64,000 nt of DNA from Eublepharis macularius (GCF_028583425.1 NC_072793.1:64485028-64549027), one strand, 5' to 3'. Positions 44,064 through 55,191 are shown, numbered from the stretch's first letter. Translations and numbers: made by a program. The notes: generated from the sequence alone by a model not told the origin.

Positions 44064-44374
44064 TTCTCCCTCTGAGGCGGAGGACATCTCGGGTGTTTCC
44101 CTTCGCCCAATCAGGGAGGCAGGAAGTAGAAAAAAAATTTCTTCCTCTTCCTATTGGCGTCTGGAACACCCCACTCTCCAGTTCTTTCCTGCCTCCAGGG
44201 AGAGCAGTTGCCTAGGCAGTTCTCTCTACCTATCTTCTTTATCTGCTACTTTTGCTTTCACTTTCTCTTTAAGCCCTTGCTTTCTATTCTCTTTACTCAT
44301 CTCTCTCATTAGCCTCCCCTCTGTGTCCTGCTCCTTTCCTTCTCTTTGCTCTGACCTTACTGAGTCCCCCTGAG

Positions 44375-46212
44375 TTGGAATCCAGGGACTCCGACGGGAG
44401 CTTCATGGACGCCGAGGAGGAGAACTCGGCAGCGGCAATCCCATCCGAGACCCTGAGCGACCTTCCCGGTACCGTCCTGCCCCTTGGGCTGGAACGGATT
44501 CCCGGCACCTTTCCGGCTAGCCAGCCGTGTATCTCTTCAAAAAAACAACCCAGAAGAGCTCAGGACCCGAAACCGACATCGCACGCTTGCCGGGAAGAAG
44601 AAAAAGGCGCGGAAAAGGCAGCCGCGGAAAAGGCGGGAAAAAGCAGCAGCGTTCGCAATTTTACCCGCGCGGCTGAGAGCAACGTGCTTGCCATCCTCCC
44701 GCCGGGAGATTTGGCAGAAAACGACTCCAGGCCTGCCTCACCTGCCTTGACAACTGAAAATGCTGAAGCAGCAGGTACTGTACCCATCGTTTTCGGGCAG
44801 CCGCAGGCCCATGAAGTCCCCCAGCTGGGGACTTCATTCCACTCCTGAGAAAAATGATAAGGGAGGAGGTTGGAAAGCTTCACCAGCCTGTCTCCAGGTC
44901 CCTTAGCAATCGGCCCCTTACCTCTGCCTCCCCTCCTAGTAAGCAGAGACGAACTGAGGTTCACTGGCCAACTAAAGCAGCCCAAAAGTCTGCCCCAACG
45001 TACGCCAGGGACAGCGGGTGCTTCTGGGGGGATGCATCGTCCTCCGATAGCGAGGAAGGGGAACAAGGGGACTTCCTTTCTGAGGAAGAGGAAGAGATGT
45101 CTATCCCAGAACAGACTAATAGGCTCTTCAAGGCTGAGGACTACCAGTATTTACTATCCAAGACCCTGGCTGCCTTAGAACTCCAGGAGTCTCCGGAAAA
45201 GGGGGAGGAGGACCCCAAAGGTGTCAAGGGGTCTTCAAGGCCCAAAGGCTGTAGAGAATTCTTCCCTAGAGATAGTACCCCAGAAAGGGTTTTTCCTTTC
45301 CCCGAGTACGGCAATTGAGAGCAGAGTGGTTCAAACCAGCAGCCCCCAAACAATACCACAGCTCTGTTAAAAAAAAAAAAACTTCATGCCTTACCTTCTT
45401 TCACCAATGAGTTCCTGCAGGTACATAAGATTGACGCACCCGTAGCGGCACTCCAGTCCTCCGGCCTGCTGACTGAAGACGGTCAAGGCGGTCAAGGAGC
45501 GGTTAGAGATAATTTGGATCAGAAGGCAGAGACTGCACTCAGACGGGCGCACGAGGCGTCAGCTATGGCCATCCGAGCGGCATCATCTGCTTCCATCGTG
45601 TCCAGGGCGGCGATCGTATGGATACGTAAACTTATCCAGCTCCTGCCGGGTAACCGCAGACGTCTGCTAGAGTTAGCCAACAGAGTCCTAAAAGCCAACA
45701 CCTTTACCGCCAACGCCACTCTGGACGCTTTGACTTTTTCTTCCAGGATTTTCTCTTCTGCGACCGCCGCCAGGAGACTACTTTGGCTGAGAGCTTGGCC
45801 TGCGGACCTACACTCAAAGTTTATTCTCATGGCTTACCCTTTCCAAGGCGACAAACTGTTCAGAGAGCCCCTGGACAAGGTCCTGGTCGAGACCAGAGAT
45901 AAGAAAAGGGCGCTCCCTAAGACACTCAGAAGGTCAGATAAACGCAGTTACCCCTCCCAGTCCTTTCGGTCACAGCATGTGCTACCCAGGTTTCGTCAAG
46001 ACAACAAACGACCATCCTGGAGCTCCCCCAAGCCCACTCAAAGGAAAGGATCCTTCGGTTCCAAAGCCTACAAAGTGTCTCAGTACAGAGGGGACCGACA
46101 AGGTTTCGGGCCCAAAGCCCTGACTCGGAGCAGATTCCGGTGGGGGGGAGACTACAGTACTTCTGTCATGTATGGCAAGAGACTCACTCGGACGAGTGGA
46201 CCACCAAGGTAG
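44375..46212 (+). pseudogene. DIRS 2 gag-like region (several frameshifts)
   Basis: Three long open blocks (44375-44848, 44854-45318 and about 45382-46212) belong to one gag-like sequence. Between them the frame changes near 44848 and near 45300, and again in a 13-A run at 45369-45381. The blocks show a charged N-terminus, an acidic central stretch (SSSDSEEGEQGDFLSEEEEE) and a C-terminal block (ALRRAHEASAMAIRAASSAS, then MAYPFQGDKLFREPLDKVL). The last block ends at a UAG at 46210-46212, overlapping the RT frame by at least 70 nt. No zinc knuckle is seen, unlike the gag at 22566. Confidence 0.7.
46142..46148 (+). promoter_or_regulatory. Possible -1 slippery heptamer G-GGG-GGA
   Basis: A G run at the start of the gag/RT overlap reads, in the gag frame, TGG-GGG-GGA. 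A -1 slip moves into the RT frame. It fits the X-XXY-YYZ form, but the gag is otherwise broken and the run could simply be an indel. Confidence 0.35.
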
Positions 46213-47701
46213 TCTCCCAAGGGTATGTCATCGAGTTCAAATCCCTACCACCGGATCGTTTCCTCAAGTCACCTCTTCGCAAGAACCTGCAAAGAAAACG
46301 TATCACCATGAAGGTGATACAGCATCTCCTGGACATCGAAGCAATAGAGCCAGTGGCACACCACAAGACAGGCCTGGGGGTCTATTCCATCTTTTTCACG
46401 GTCCCAAAGAAAAACGGAGATTGGAGGGCAATCCTGGACTTAAAGTTCGTGAACCAATTCATCCAGCTGAAACATTTCAGAATGGAAACGCGCTCCATCT
46501 CCGAGGCTCTCAGGCAGGGGGACTTTATGACCTCAATAGATCTGACCAAAGCTTACCTACACATACCCATTCATCCTTCCCACAGACGCTTTCTGAGGTT
46601 CTGCGTTGGTGGACGTCACTTTCAGTTCAGAGCACTCCCCTTCGGTCTGGCCACGGTGCCCAGGGTGTTCTCAAAGGTCTTGATCAATCCTATTGTTCAG
46701 CTTCAGGAGTCCGGGATTCACGTCCATCCCTACCTGGACGACATCCTTCTACGGGCACATTTGAGAGAGAAGGCGACCCAGGACACGTGGACGGTTGTTC
46801 GCTGCCTCCAGGCTCATGGTTTCCTGATCAACATGAAAAAGTGCTCCCTTGTTCCATCACAAAGGCTCCAACATTTAGGGATGATAATAGACACCAAGAG
46901 GGATCTCATCCTCCTGCCGCAGGAGAAGATTCTCAAAACCAAGGACTTGATCAGATCAGTGATTCAGGACAGATCCACGCCTTTACTAAAGCTGGCCAAA
47001 GTGATGGGCACCCTTGTAGCCGCGTGCGAGGCCATCTATTGGGGTCGCTTCCACTCCCGGATTCTACTCAACTTCCTACGTCCCTTCCAATTTCGGATCA
47101 TGTCCAAGCTCGACTGCCCGGTGATAGTCCCCTGGGAGGTCAAGGAGAGCCTCCGGTGGTGGACCAGGGACTCGAACCTACGTCAGGGAAAGTCCTTCCT
47201 GAACCACCAGTCGATACAACTGTTCACGGACGCGAGCCTATTGGGCTGGGGAGCAACCTTGGACGAACACCCAGCACAAGGTTTGTGGTCCAAAGAGGAG
47301 TCGCGTTTACCCATCAACTTCCTGGAGATCAGAGCGATCCGCCTGGCTCTAACTCACTTCTCCAACTCAATACAGGGAAAGCACATCTTGATAAGGACGG
47401 ACAACATCTCTGCCAAATCATACATAAACAGGCAGGGGGATACCAGGTCCTCCAGGATGCACAAGGAAGCGATGGAAATCATCTCGTGGGCAGAGTCTAA
47501 TCTACTTTCCATCCAAGTGGAACACATCAAAGGGACAGCCAACCTCCAGGCAGACTGGCTGAGTCGACAGTCCATCCTCCCAGGGGAGTGGTCCTTAAAA
47601 CAGGAGACGTTCCGCCTGGTCACGGACAGACTCGGGGAACCCATCATGGGCCTGTTCGCGACACATCTGAATTGTCAGACTCCCCGCTTCCTGTCGAGGT
47701 A

Positions 47702-47706
47702 CCTTC
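47702..47706 (+). repeat. Gypsy left TSD CCTTC
   Basis: The 5-bp direct repeat CCTTC is found again at 53495-53499, the expected length for a Ty3/Gypsy insertion. Confidence 0.85.
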
Positions 47707-48469
47707 TGTCACGGGCTGGGCCAGCCCAAGCAGGGTGGTGCAGGTCCAAACCTTGATACCAAGTCCAGAGGGAGTTTCAGGAGCCAAAAGCCAAGTCAAA
47801 GCAGTGGTCAGAGCACAAGCTAATGCCAGAGTTGAGTCCAGAGTCCAAGAGCAAGGTCAGGCACAGTCCAAGGTCAGTTACCGGTAGTGTCAGGTCCAAC
47901 AGTAGGCACGGGCAAGGTTCACGGAGCACGGAGTGGTTGCAGACAGTAGAGACATTGCTTCCACGCCTGGCTGTTGCTCCTGACTGGCTTTTATAGCCAG
48001 GCATGGTTTTCAGCCAGCTGCTGGGGCTCCATCCTGAAGCTACTCATCATCACCCTCCAGCAGCTGGCGTTGGCTCAGGAGACGAGCACTGCGCCGTCTC
48101 TCCTGCAGCTCCAGTCTCTGGCGCTGTCTGCGGCGTTCTCTGGGTGTGGGTGAACCTGGGGGGGTGGAAGCCTCTGGCTGGGCTTCCCCTGTGGTGCTGG
48201 CAGTCCCTGACTGAGCTTCCCCTGTGGAAGTCCCTGGCTGCACTTCCCCTGTGGTGCTGGGGCTGGAGAGTACTGATGGCTCTGCTTCAGCTGCTGGCTG
48301 TAGGCTCTGATTAGCCAACAGCTGTGGCTCCTGATTACCAGCCTCTGCTGAGTCAGGGCTGGCTGCATGGAGCTCCTCTTCTCCTGAGGAGTCCTGGCTG
48401 GCTACACGAAGCCCCTCTCCTCCTGAGGAGGATTCCTCACTCTCACTGAGCCCAGGCTGGACCATGACA
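47707..48469 (-). repeat. Gypsy 3' LTR
   Basis: 763 bp, TGTCACGG...CATGACA on the plus strand. It differs from the other LTR by one visible base. In element orientation its U3 encodes the last about 143 codons of the pol frame. Confidence 0.95.
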
Positions 48470-49917
48470 CCATCCCCTCCCTCAGGCCCCCCTCCATTCC
48501 GCGGACCGGGTTTCCGGGGGTAGGCCCTGTGGAACTGGCAGATGATGTCTGGAGCATGGAGATTACTGGCAGGCTCCCAGGATCGGTCTTCCGGGCCATA
48601 ACCCTTCCAGTCGACTAGATATTGCAGCTGTCCCCGGCGGCGGCGGGAGTCCAGGATCTGGGCAACTTCATATTCTTCTTGCCCATCAATAAGCACTGGT
48701 GGGGGAGGAAGTGGTTTGGGTCTCTGTGGGTCCAGGGGCAAGGCAGGAATGAGGAGAGATCGATGGAAGACCGGGTGGATCGGGAGCGTAGGAGGCAAGT
48801 GCAGTCGAAAAGCCACAGAGTTGACCTGGTCCGTGATGGTGAATGGGCCGATAAATCGGGCATCCAGTTTTCGGGATGGTCTCTGGGTCCGTACGTGGCG
48901 GGTGGAGAGCCAGACCTGATCTCCCACCTTCAAGGGTTCACCGGGTTGGCGCTTCCGGTCTGCAGCCTTTTTGTATGCCTCCTTGGCCTGTTGCAACTGC
49001 TCGTTCAAGAGTTGGTGTAGAGACTGGGGTTCTTGGAGGTAGTCATTGGCAGCAGGAACACCAGTGGAGGGGGTAGTGCTGGGGAAGAACCAAGGGTGAT
49101 ATCCATAGTTTGCCATGAAGGGTGTTTGTTGGGTGGACGTGTGCACCGCATTGTTGTAGGCGTATTCGGCCAGGGGGAGTAGGGCCACCCAGTTATCTTG
49201 CTGGTAGTTCGTATAGCACCTCAGGTACTGTTCCAGGGTTGCATTAGTGCGTTCAGTTTGCCCATCGGACTGGGGGTGGTGCGCAGAGGACAAGTGGACC
49301 TGGGTGCCGAGGAGGGTATGCAGGGCACGCCAGAACCGGGAGGTGAATTGGGCTCCCCGGTCTGTGATCAGATGGTCTGGTATACCATGGAACCTGAAGA
49401 CGTGTTGTAAGTAGAGCTGTGCAGTAGCCGGGGCTGTAGGAAGTCCGGGACAGGGAACAAAATGAGCCATCTTAGTGAACAGGTCCACCACCACCAGGAT
49501 ACAGGTGTGACCTTTGGAGCAGGGCAGGTCAGTGATAAAGTCCATGGAGATAAATTTCCAGGGCCCCGGAGGTGTAGGCAGGGGCAATAAGAGTCCAGAT
49601 GGTTTCTCAGGGTGGTCCTTGGCCCGTCTGCAGGTATCACAGGTGCTCACATATCGGGCCACGTCAGATTGAACCCGGGGCCACCAAAACTCCCGGGTCA
49701 GTAGGTGGGTGGTTTTGTGACGGCCGAAATGTCCAGCAGGCTTGGCATCATGTGCCAGTTGTAGTACTTCGGTGCGCAATGGGCCTGGGGGAATATAAAC
49801 CCGACCCCGCTGGGTGAGCAGGCCATGTTCTTCCCCAAATCCAGATGCATTTGGGTGTGAGGACATGTGGAGGTCCTGGAGCTGCTTCTGGGCGAATGAG
49901 TCCTGAAATTGTTGCAT
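48040..49917 (-). CDS. Gypsy integrase with chromodomain and LTR-encoded tail
   Basis: 625 codons counted from the first ATG in this frame. The HHCC zinc domain is at about H56, H63, C93, C96. The catalytic triad is D126 (SMDF), D186 (TDRGAQF) and E222 (SDGQTERTN). A GPFTI-type module follows near 357. The chromodomain is about 414-467 ([19 protein letters not shown], then [15 protein letters not shown]). The chain then crosses the polypurine tract and enters the LTR at about residue 483, adding a Ser/Glu/Thr-rich tail with repeats of the STTGEAQPE type and a basic [20 protein letters not shown] stretch. It is separated from the upstream frame by an apparent one-base deletion near 49920. Confidence 0.9.
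   Translation of the reverse strand: MQQFQDSFAQKQLQDLHMSSHPNASGFGEEHGLLTQRGRVYIPPGPLRTEVLQLAHDAKPAGHFGRHKTTHLLTREFWWPRVQSDVARYVSTCDTCRRAKDHPEKPSGLLLPLPTPPGPWKFISMDFITDLPCSKGHTCILVVVDLFTKMAHFVPCPGLPTAPATAQLYLQHVFRFHGIPDHLITDRGAQFTSRFWRALHTLLGTQVHLSSAHHPQSDGQTERTNATLEQYLRCYTNYQQDNWVALLPLAEYAYNNAVHTSTQQTPFMANYGYHPWFFPSTTPSTGVPAANDYLQEPQSLHQLLNEQLQQAKEAYKKAADRKRQPGEPLKVGDQVWLSTRHVRTQRPSRKLDARFIGPFTITDQVNSVAFRLHLPPTLPIHPVFHRSLLIPALPLDPQRPKPLPPPPVLIDGQEEYEVAQILDSRRRRGQLQYLVDWKGYGPEDRSWEPASNLHAPDIICQFHRAYPRKPGPRNGGGPEGGDGVMVQPGLSESEESSSGGEGLRVASQDSSGEEELHAASPDSAEAGNQEPQLLANQSLQPAAEAEPSVLSSPSTTGEVQPGTSTGEAQSGTASTTGEAQPEASTPPGSPTPRERRRQRQRLELQERRRSARLLSQRQLLEGDDE
48470..48484 (-). promoter_or_regulatory. 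Gypsy polypurine tract
   Basis: On the minus strand, GAGGGAGGGGATGG immediately precedes the 3' LTR. It is the expected primer for plus-strand DNA synthesis. The pol frame reads through it as PEGGDG. Confidence 0.75.
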
Positions 49918-52706
49918 GTGGTTTGGACGGCTGCAAGGGCTTCTGGAGGTAATATGGTGGTCAGGGGATGTTCCTCTCCAGCCGGTGAAGCGTACTCCGG
50001 CTTTCTCGAGAGGGCATCAGCTCGTTTATTCTGGGAGCTGGGCACATAGGTGATTTTAAAGTTGAACCGGGAAAAGAATAAGGACCACCGGATCTGTCTC
50101 TGGTTCAGGCGACGAGCTGTCTGGAGGTGTTCCAGATTTCGGTGGTCTGTGAGTACCTGGACCGGGTGTCGTGCCCCCTCAAGGTGGTGCCGCCAAACCT
50201 CAAAGGCTGCCTTGATGGCGAGCAATTCCCTCTCCCAGATGGTATAGTTTTTCTCTGCTGGGGTGAGCTGGCGGGAGTAATAGGCGCAGGGTCGCAGAGG
50301 GCTTGAGGATGTCTCTCGCTGGGACAGTACAGCCCCAATCGCGGTGCTAGAAGCGTCCGCTTCCACAGTGAATGGCAGCTGGGGGTCTGGGTATCGCAAG
50401 ACTGGTCCAGCAGTGAAGCAGCCCTTCAGGGCTTGGAAAGCTTGGTCTGCTTCAGGAGTCCATTGGACTGGCACCCGGGGCCGCAGTAGCTGCGTCAGTG
50501 GTACAGTGGTCTCGGCAAAGCCGGGGATAAACTGGCGATAATAATTGGCGAAGCCCAGAAAACGCTGCACATCCTTTCGGGAACGGGGGGCTTGCCAAGT
50601 CTGTACGGCCTCAACCTTCCTGGGGTCCATCTGAATCCCCTGGGGTGAAATTACATGGCCAAGGAATTCCACCGTCCGGAGGTGGAAGGCACACTTTTCC
50701 AACTTGGCAAACAGACCATGTTGCCGTAGTCGCTGAAGCACGGTTCGTACATGCTGTGGGTGGTCTGCAGGATCCCGGGAATAAATCAAGATGTCATCCA
50801 AATAAATTATGACAAACTGATCCAGGAGGTTGCGAAAGATGTCGTTCATGAACCTCTGGAACACAGCTGGTGCATTGGTCAGCCCGAACGGCATTACAAG
50901 GTACTCATACTGTCCATATCGAGTACTGAAAGCTGTCTTCCACTCATCGCCTTTCCGGATACGCACTAGGTTATATGCCCCCCGAAGATCAAGTTTGGTA
51001 TAGATCTGGGCTCCCTTCAATTGCTCTAGCAGGTCGGCGATCAGGGGAAGTGGGTACCTGTCTCGGACAGTGATTTTATTCAGGGCCCGGTAATCGTTGC
51101 ATAACCGGAGTTCCCCACTTTTCTTTTTGACGAATAATACAGGAGCAGAGGTGGGCGAGGTGGACGGGCGGATGAACCCCCGCTGCAGGTTTTTGGCAAG
51201 AAAATCCCTGAGTGCAGCCAGCTCAGGCTCTGTCAGTGAATACAGGCGTCCCACCGGCAGGGGTGAGCCTGGAAGCAGGTCAATGGCGCAGTCATATGGC
51301 CGGTGGGGGGGAAGTTGGTCCGCTCCCTTCTCCTCAAACACATCCTGGAAGTCCATATACAGTTTAGGCAGGGTGGACGAGGTTGGTGCAGCTGTGACCG
51401 TGGCCAGGACCGTAGGCTGGGTCAGGTGCGGACATGGGTCCCGAAATTGGAGGTCCAGTTGGCCCCACCTGATGATGGGGTCGTGGAGGCTGAGCCAGGA
51501 AAGTCCCAAGATGAGGGGGAACCGAGGTGTACTCGCAACGTCGAAGCAGAGCTTCTCCTGATGCTGCTGGATTCGTAGCGTGAGTGGCTGGGTCTCTTTG
51601 ACCACTGGGCCAGAGCATAGCGGGCGCCCGTCAATGGCTTCAACTATGGTGGGTGCCTCCTTGGACTGAAGAGGAATTTTGTGCTGGGCTGCGAAGTGAG
51701 CATCTATGAAACAGTGGGAGGCTCCCGAATCTATCATGGCATACACAAACAGGACCCGGCTGTCGGGTAAGCAAAGCTTCACTGGCACCAAGAAAGGTTC
51801 AGGATGGTCGTCGGAGGCATTGGCCACCCCAACCAGTTGCTTTACAAGAGGCTGCTCTCGCCCTGTAGCGGAGATTTTCTTCTTTGCAGGGCAGCTGTTG
51901 GCATAGTGGCCTGCCTCACCGCAGTACCAACAGAGGTGGTGGGCCTGGCGTCGCTCCTTTTCCTCTGGGGGCAAGGGGGGGCGAGGCCCCCCTAACTGCA
52001 CAGGCTTACCCCTGTCTTCAGGTGAGGCTCTGGACGGAGGCCGATGGCGCAATGCATGGGCTGTTTTCCTGCTCTCCAGTCTCCCCTCGATTCGTAGGCA
52101 TAGGAGAATAAGAGCCTGCAGATCCACCGGCCGTTCTGATCGAGCCACTTCATCAAGAACTTCGTCGGACAGCCCTTCCAGGTACTGATCCACTAGGGCT
52201 GCCTCGTTCCAGTTCAGGTCCTGAGCCAGTAGCTGGAATTCTGTGGTATACTGAGCCACAGTCCCATTTCCCTGGGTGAGGGCACGGATTTTCTGGTTTG
52301 CTTTGATGGCTTTCAGAGGGTTGGCAAAGACGGCGGTAATGTGAGCCACGAAGTTTGGAAAGTCCCCCAGCAGAGGGGATTTAGCCAGTAGCAAGGGTGT
52401 GGCCCATCTTGCTGCCTGCCCCTTTAACAGGCTGAGGATGAAGCCCACTTTGACTTTATCCGTGGGAAAGTCTCTGGCCCGGAGTTCAATGTACAACTGG
52501 CACTGGGCAAGAAACGCTGGGAATTCTTCCACATTGCCCTCAAAACTGTCAGGAGGCCTCACTGGGCATTTTGCAGGCAGAGGTGCAGCAGGGGCAACAA
52601 GAAGAGTAGCAATCTGCTGCTGCAAAGTCACCAGTGCTTGGGTTAATTGCAGCACCTGGTCCTGCAGCATTGCCAGGCTTCCCGGGGTGGGCATCACGGC
52701 GTCCAT
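49698..52706 (-). CDS. Gypsy gag-protease-RT-RNase H fusion
   Basis: 1002 codons from an ATG 25 nt inside the 5' LTR. The gag region includes a coiled-coil-like N-terminus ([20 protein letters not shown]), a capsid-type domain (about 50-210) and one zinc knuckle [14 protein letters not shown] (C259-C272). Protease has DSGAS (D326). RT has motif [10 protein letters not shown] (D573), [13 protein letters not shown] (about 605-617) and YLDD (635-638). RNase H has [14 protein letters not shown] and the TDHRNLEHL and KRADALSR blocks. Gag and pol are one frame here, without the gag-pol frameshift known for sushi-ichi. The last about 70 residues follow the wrong frame after a lesion near 49920. Confidence 0.93.
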   Translation of the reverse strand: MDAVMPTPGSLAMLQDQVLQLTQALVTLQQQIATLLVAPAAPLPAKCPVRPPDSFEGNVEEFPAFLAQCQLYIELRARDFPTDKVKVGFILSLLKGQAARWATPLLLAKSPLLGDFPNFVAHITAVFANPLKAIKANQKIRALTQGNGTVAQYTTEFQLLAQDLNWNEAALVDQYLEGLSDEVLDEVARSERPVDLQALILLCLRIEGRLESRKTAHALRHRPPSRASPEDRGKPVQLGGPRPPLPPEEKERRQAHHLCWYCGEAGHYANSCPAKKKISATGREQPLVKQLVGVANASDDHPEPFLVPVKLCLPDSRVLFVYAMIDSGASHCFIDAHFAAQHKIPLQSKEAPTIVEAIDGRPLCSGPVVKETQPLTLRIQQHQEKLCFDVASTPRFPLILGLSWLSLHDPIIRWGQLDLQFRDPCPHLTQPTVLATVTAAPTSSTLPKLYMDFQDVFEEKGADQLPPHRPYDCAIDLLPGSPLPVGRLYSLTEPELAALRDFLAKNLQRGFIRPSTSPTSAPVLFVKKKSGELRLCNDYRALNKITVRDRYPLPLIADLLEQLKGAQIYTKLDLRGAYNLVRIRKGDEWKTAFSTRYGQYEYLVMPFGLTNAPAVFQRFMNDIFRNLLDQFVIIYLDDILIYSRDPADHPQHVRTVLQRLRQHGLFAKLEKCAFHLRTVEFLGHVISPQGIQMDPRKVEAVQTWQAPRSRKDVQRFLGFANYYRQFIPGFAETTVPLTQLLRPRVPVQWTPEADQAFQALKGCFTAGPVLRYPDPQLPFTVEADASSTAIGAVLSQRETSSSPLRPCAYYSRQLTPAEKNYTIWERELLAIKAAFEVWRHHLEGARHPVQVLTDHRNLEHLQTARRLNQRQIRWSLFFSRFNFKITYVPSSQNKRADALSRKPEYASPAGEEHPLTTILPPEALAAVQTTCNNFRTHSPRSSSRTSTCPHTQMHLDLGKNMACSPSGVGFIFPQAHCAPKYYNWHMMPSLLDISAVTKPPTY

Positions 52707-52719
52707 GCCAGGAAGTGAG

Positions 52720-52730
52720 GTGGAAGCAAT
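52720..52730 (-). promoter_or_regulatory. Gypsy self-priming primer-binding site
   Basis: On the minus strand, one base after the 5' LTR, ATTGCTTCCAC is perfectly complementary to GTGGAAGCAAT inside the LTR at 52979-52989. That segment starts 31 nt downstream of the TATA box, where the transcript should begin. This is the Tf1/sushi self-priming arrangement. No TGG-starting tRNA-type PBS is seen. Confidence 0.8.
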
Positions 52731-52978
52731 CTGTCACGGGCTGGGCCAGCCCAAGCAGGGTGGTGCAGGTCCAAACCTTGATACCAAGTCCAGAGGGAGT
52801 TTCAGGAGCCAAAAGCCAAGTCAAAGCAGTGGTCAGAGCACAAGCTAATGCCAGAGTTGAGTCCAGAGTCCAAGAGCAAGGTCAGGCACAGTCCAAGGTC
52901 AGTTACCGGTAGTGTCAGGTCCAACAGTAGGCACGGGCAAGGTTCACGGAGCACGGAGTGGTTGCAGACAGTAGAGAC

Positions 52979-52989
52979 ATTGCTTCCAC
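52979..52989 (-). promoter_or_regulatory. Predicted transcript 5' end and self-primer
   Basis: GTGGAAGCAAT on the minus strand begins 31 nt after the first T of TATAAAAG. It is complementary over 11 of 11 bases to the PBS at 52720-52730. The TSS is inferred from spacing, not mapped. Confidence 0.7.
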
Positions 52990-53012
52990 GCCTGGCTGTT
53001 GCTCCTGACTGG

Positions 53013-53020
53013 CTTTTATA
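53013..53020 (-). promoter_or_regulatory. Gypsy LTR TATA box
   Basis: TATAAAAG on the minus strand, framed by an 8-bp inverted repeat (gcctggct at 52990-52997, agccaggc at 53020-53027). The same sequence occurs in the other LTR. Confidence 0.75.
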
Positions 53021-53494
53021 GCCAGGCATGGTTTTCAGCCAGCTGCTGGGGCTCCATCCTGAAGCTACTCATCATCACCCTCCAGCAGCTGGCGTTGGCT
53101 CAGGAGACGAGCACTGCGCCGTCTCTCCTGCAGCTCCAGTCTCTGGCGCTGTCTGCGGCGTTCTCTGGGTGTGGGTGAACCTGGGGGGGTGGAAGCCTCT
53201 GGCTGGGCTTCCCCTGTGGTGCTGGCAGTCCCTGACTGAGCTTCCCCTGTGGAAGTCCCTGGCTGCACTTCCCCTGTGGTGCTGGGGCTGGAGAGTACTG
53301 ATGGCTCTGCTTCAGCTGCTGGCTGTAGGCTCTGATTAGCCAACAGCTGTGGCTCCTGATTACCAGCCTCTGCTGAGTCAGGGCTGGCTGCATGGAGCTC
53401 CTCTTCTCCTGAGGAGTCCTGGCTGGCTACACGAAGCCCCTCTCCTCCTGAGGAGGAGTCCTCACTCTCACTGAGCCCAGGCTGGACCATGACA

Positions 53495-53499
53495 CCTTC
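53495..53499 (+). repeat. Gypsy right TSD CCTTC
   Basis: Exact repeat of 47702-47706; the DIRS 2 RT frame resumes with the next base. Confidence 0.85.
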
Positions 53500-53810
53500 A
53501 CCCGCTGGCAGAGGGAACCGACGCTCTCTCAGCTCACTGGCCAGAGGGTCTCCTCTATGCCTTCCCTCCTCTTCCGGTTATCCCGAGACTACTCCAGAGG
53601 ATAGCAGAGTCAGACGCGGAAGTGATAATAATCGCCCCATGGTGGCCAAGGAGACCTTGGTTTTCGTCCCTACAGTCCCTAGCAGTGTTACCACCTTTTC
53701 GACTGCCTACTGCTCCAGACTTGCTACACCAGGGACCGATTCTCCATCCCGATCCGGATTGGATGTGTCTGACCGCCTGGAAATTGAGAAGCAATCGCTT
53801 TCCAAATTAG
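53500..53810 (+). pseudogene. DIRS 2 RT ORF, C-terminal methyltransferase-like part
   Basis: The frame is the same as at 47706 and is open to the stop at 53808-53810. It shows LLYAFPPLPVIPRLL and IIIAPWWPRRPW, the same landmarks as the C-terminus of the intact DIRS RT ORF. It is separated from its N-terminal part by the Gypsy element. Confidence 0.85.
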
Positions 53811-54854
53811 GATATTCCACGCAGGTGGTTCAAACTATGCTGTCTTCCAGGAAGAAGTCGACCATGAGAATCTATAACACCGCGTGGAAGGCCTTCGTCA
53901 GGTGGGCAAAGAGGAAAAAGGTGGACTACATGCATCCTCAGCTGAACTTTGTGCTGGCCTTTCTACAGGAGGGACTTGATTCGGGACTGAAACCGGCCAC
54001 CTTGCGCAGGCAGGTGGCAGCGTTATCGTCAGTACTGTCCTCACAGGACGGGCTTAGTCTGGCTCGACACCCGCACATTCACTGCTTCCTGCGCGGAGCT
54101 GCTCTGTTAAGTCCTCCTACGGTACACCATTTTCCTACGTGGAGGCTGCACATAGTTCTGTCAGCACTGACCAAGGCACCCTTCGAACCTCTGCGAGAAG
54201 TCCCAATGAAATGGCTGAAGCTTAAGGCGATTTTTCTAGTGGCCATCACATCCGCCAGACGGATTTCCGAACTAGGGGCTCTCTCTATCATACCTGGACA
54301 TTGCGAATTTCATAGGGACAAGGTGGTCTTGCGCACAGACCCCACCTTCCTGCCCAAGAATATTTCCTCATTCCACAGATCTCAGGAGATCAACCTGCCT
54401 TCTTTTTGTCCCAATCCTTCTCATCCAAAGGAGAAAGAATGGCACAACTTAGATGTGAAGCGCACCATTAAGATTTATCTGACCAGGACTGAACCGATAA
54501 GGAAATCGGATTTCCTATTCGTCAATATCTCCACCGAACCTAGGCAAGAGAATGTCCAAGTCTACCATTGGCAGGAGCATTCGGACCTGCATCACGGAGG
54601 CCTACAAAGCCTGCAAGCGAGATGTCCCTCAAGGAATTACGGCGCACTCGATCAGAAGTGCGGCAACCAACGCAGCATTACATAACAATGCTTCAGTGGA
54701 AGAAATTTGCAGAGCGGCCACATGGTCCACTATCTCCACCTTCGTCAGACATTACAAGCTGAACCTATACGACTCTGCGGACGCCGCATTCGGCAGAAGG
54801 GTCTTTCAACATGTGATGCGGGATGAGAACCCTGACCCACCCAATGGATATTAA
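53770..54854 (+). pseudogene. DIRS 2 tyrosine recombinase (frameshifted)
   Basis: The first block is open to 54685 and carries LGYSTQVVQTMLSSRKKST, the fold region and the first catalytic arginine in ITSARRISELGAL. A frameshift near 54545 moves the reading into the block 54552-54854, which holds the HSIR motif (ITAHSIRSAA), AATWSTIST and the nucleophile region RHYKLNLYD. All catalytic motifs are present but in two frames. The upstream part overlaps the RT ORF end in another frame. Confidence 0.88.
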
Positions 54855-54872
54855 CTGCTTTGGGAGCACCCA

Positions 54873-54956
54873 AGATGTCCTCCGCCTCAGAGGGAGAACG
54901 GACCTTTGGACACTTACCGTGAAGGGTCCTTCTCCTCTGAGGACAGGAGGACATCT
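54873..54956. repeat. DIRS 2 internal complementary region
   Basis: 54873-54898 is the reverse complement of the left outer end (44064-44089). 54899-54956 is the reverse complement of the right outer end (about 55287-55344). Confidence 0.88.
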
Positions 54957-55191
54957 TACCCTCCCAGGGTTCTCTTAATTCCTCTGCCTCTGTTTGCCTA
55001 TCTGCATCACTCTGTTCTCCATGTCTGACAGTGCTGTTGTCCTGTACCCTTGAAGTTGTATGTTTATTCTCCGTGTTCTCACGTTGTTCTAGTTTCTGAT
55101 GTCCCCATGTTTTTAGGGATCTGTTTTTTCCCCTCTTATGCTACAAGGGCTGAGTTTTTCCGTGAATTCTTTACTGCTGTTGGAGTCACCT

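Larger units (their letters stand above)
46140..47706 (+). pseudogene. DIRS 2 reverse transcriptase-RNase H, first part
   Basis: An open frame lies one base back from gag (-1). It shows the N-terminal block (VWQETHSDEWTTKVVSQGYV), RT motif A SIDLTKAYLHI, motif B LPFGLATVPRVFSK, and YLDD in HPYLDDILL. RNase H has FTDASLLGWGA, LEIRAI, RTDNISAKSY and LQADWLSR. The catalytic motifs are intact. The coding stretch is cut at 47706 by the Gypsy insertion within the methyltransferase-like C-terminal region, and the same frame resumes at 53500. Confidence 0.9.
47707..53494 (-). mobile_element. Ty3/Gypsy chromovirus, nearly intact (Tf1/sushi type)
   Basis: A 5788-bp LTR retrotransposon on the minus strand, bounded by 763-bp LTRs beginning TG and ending CA on the plus strand, with a 5-bp TSD. 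Gag, protease, RT and RNase H are in one frame (49698-52706); integrase and chromodomain follow in a shifted frame (48040-49917). One difference between LTRs is visible (near 48432 versus 53457), so the insertion is recent. The PBS is self-complementary to the predicted transcript start rather than to a tRNA. It landed in the DIRS 2 RT frame. Confidence 0.93.
52732..53494 (-). repeat. Gypsy 5' LTR
   Basis: 763 bp; in element orientation U3 runs 53494 to about 52990 and R/U5 from about 52989 to 52732. Confidence 0.95.

Noticed and set aside
47777..48004. Open frames within the LTR on either strand that repeat at 52802-53029
   Set aside because: They are duplicated only because the LTRs are duplicated; apart from the pol-tail frame they have no sign of coding.
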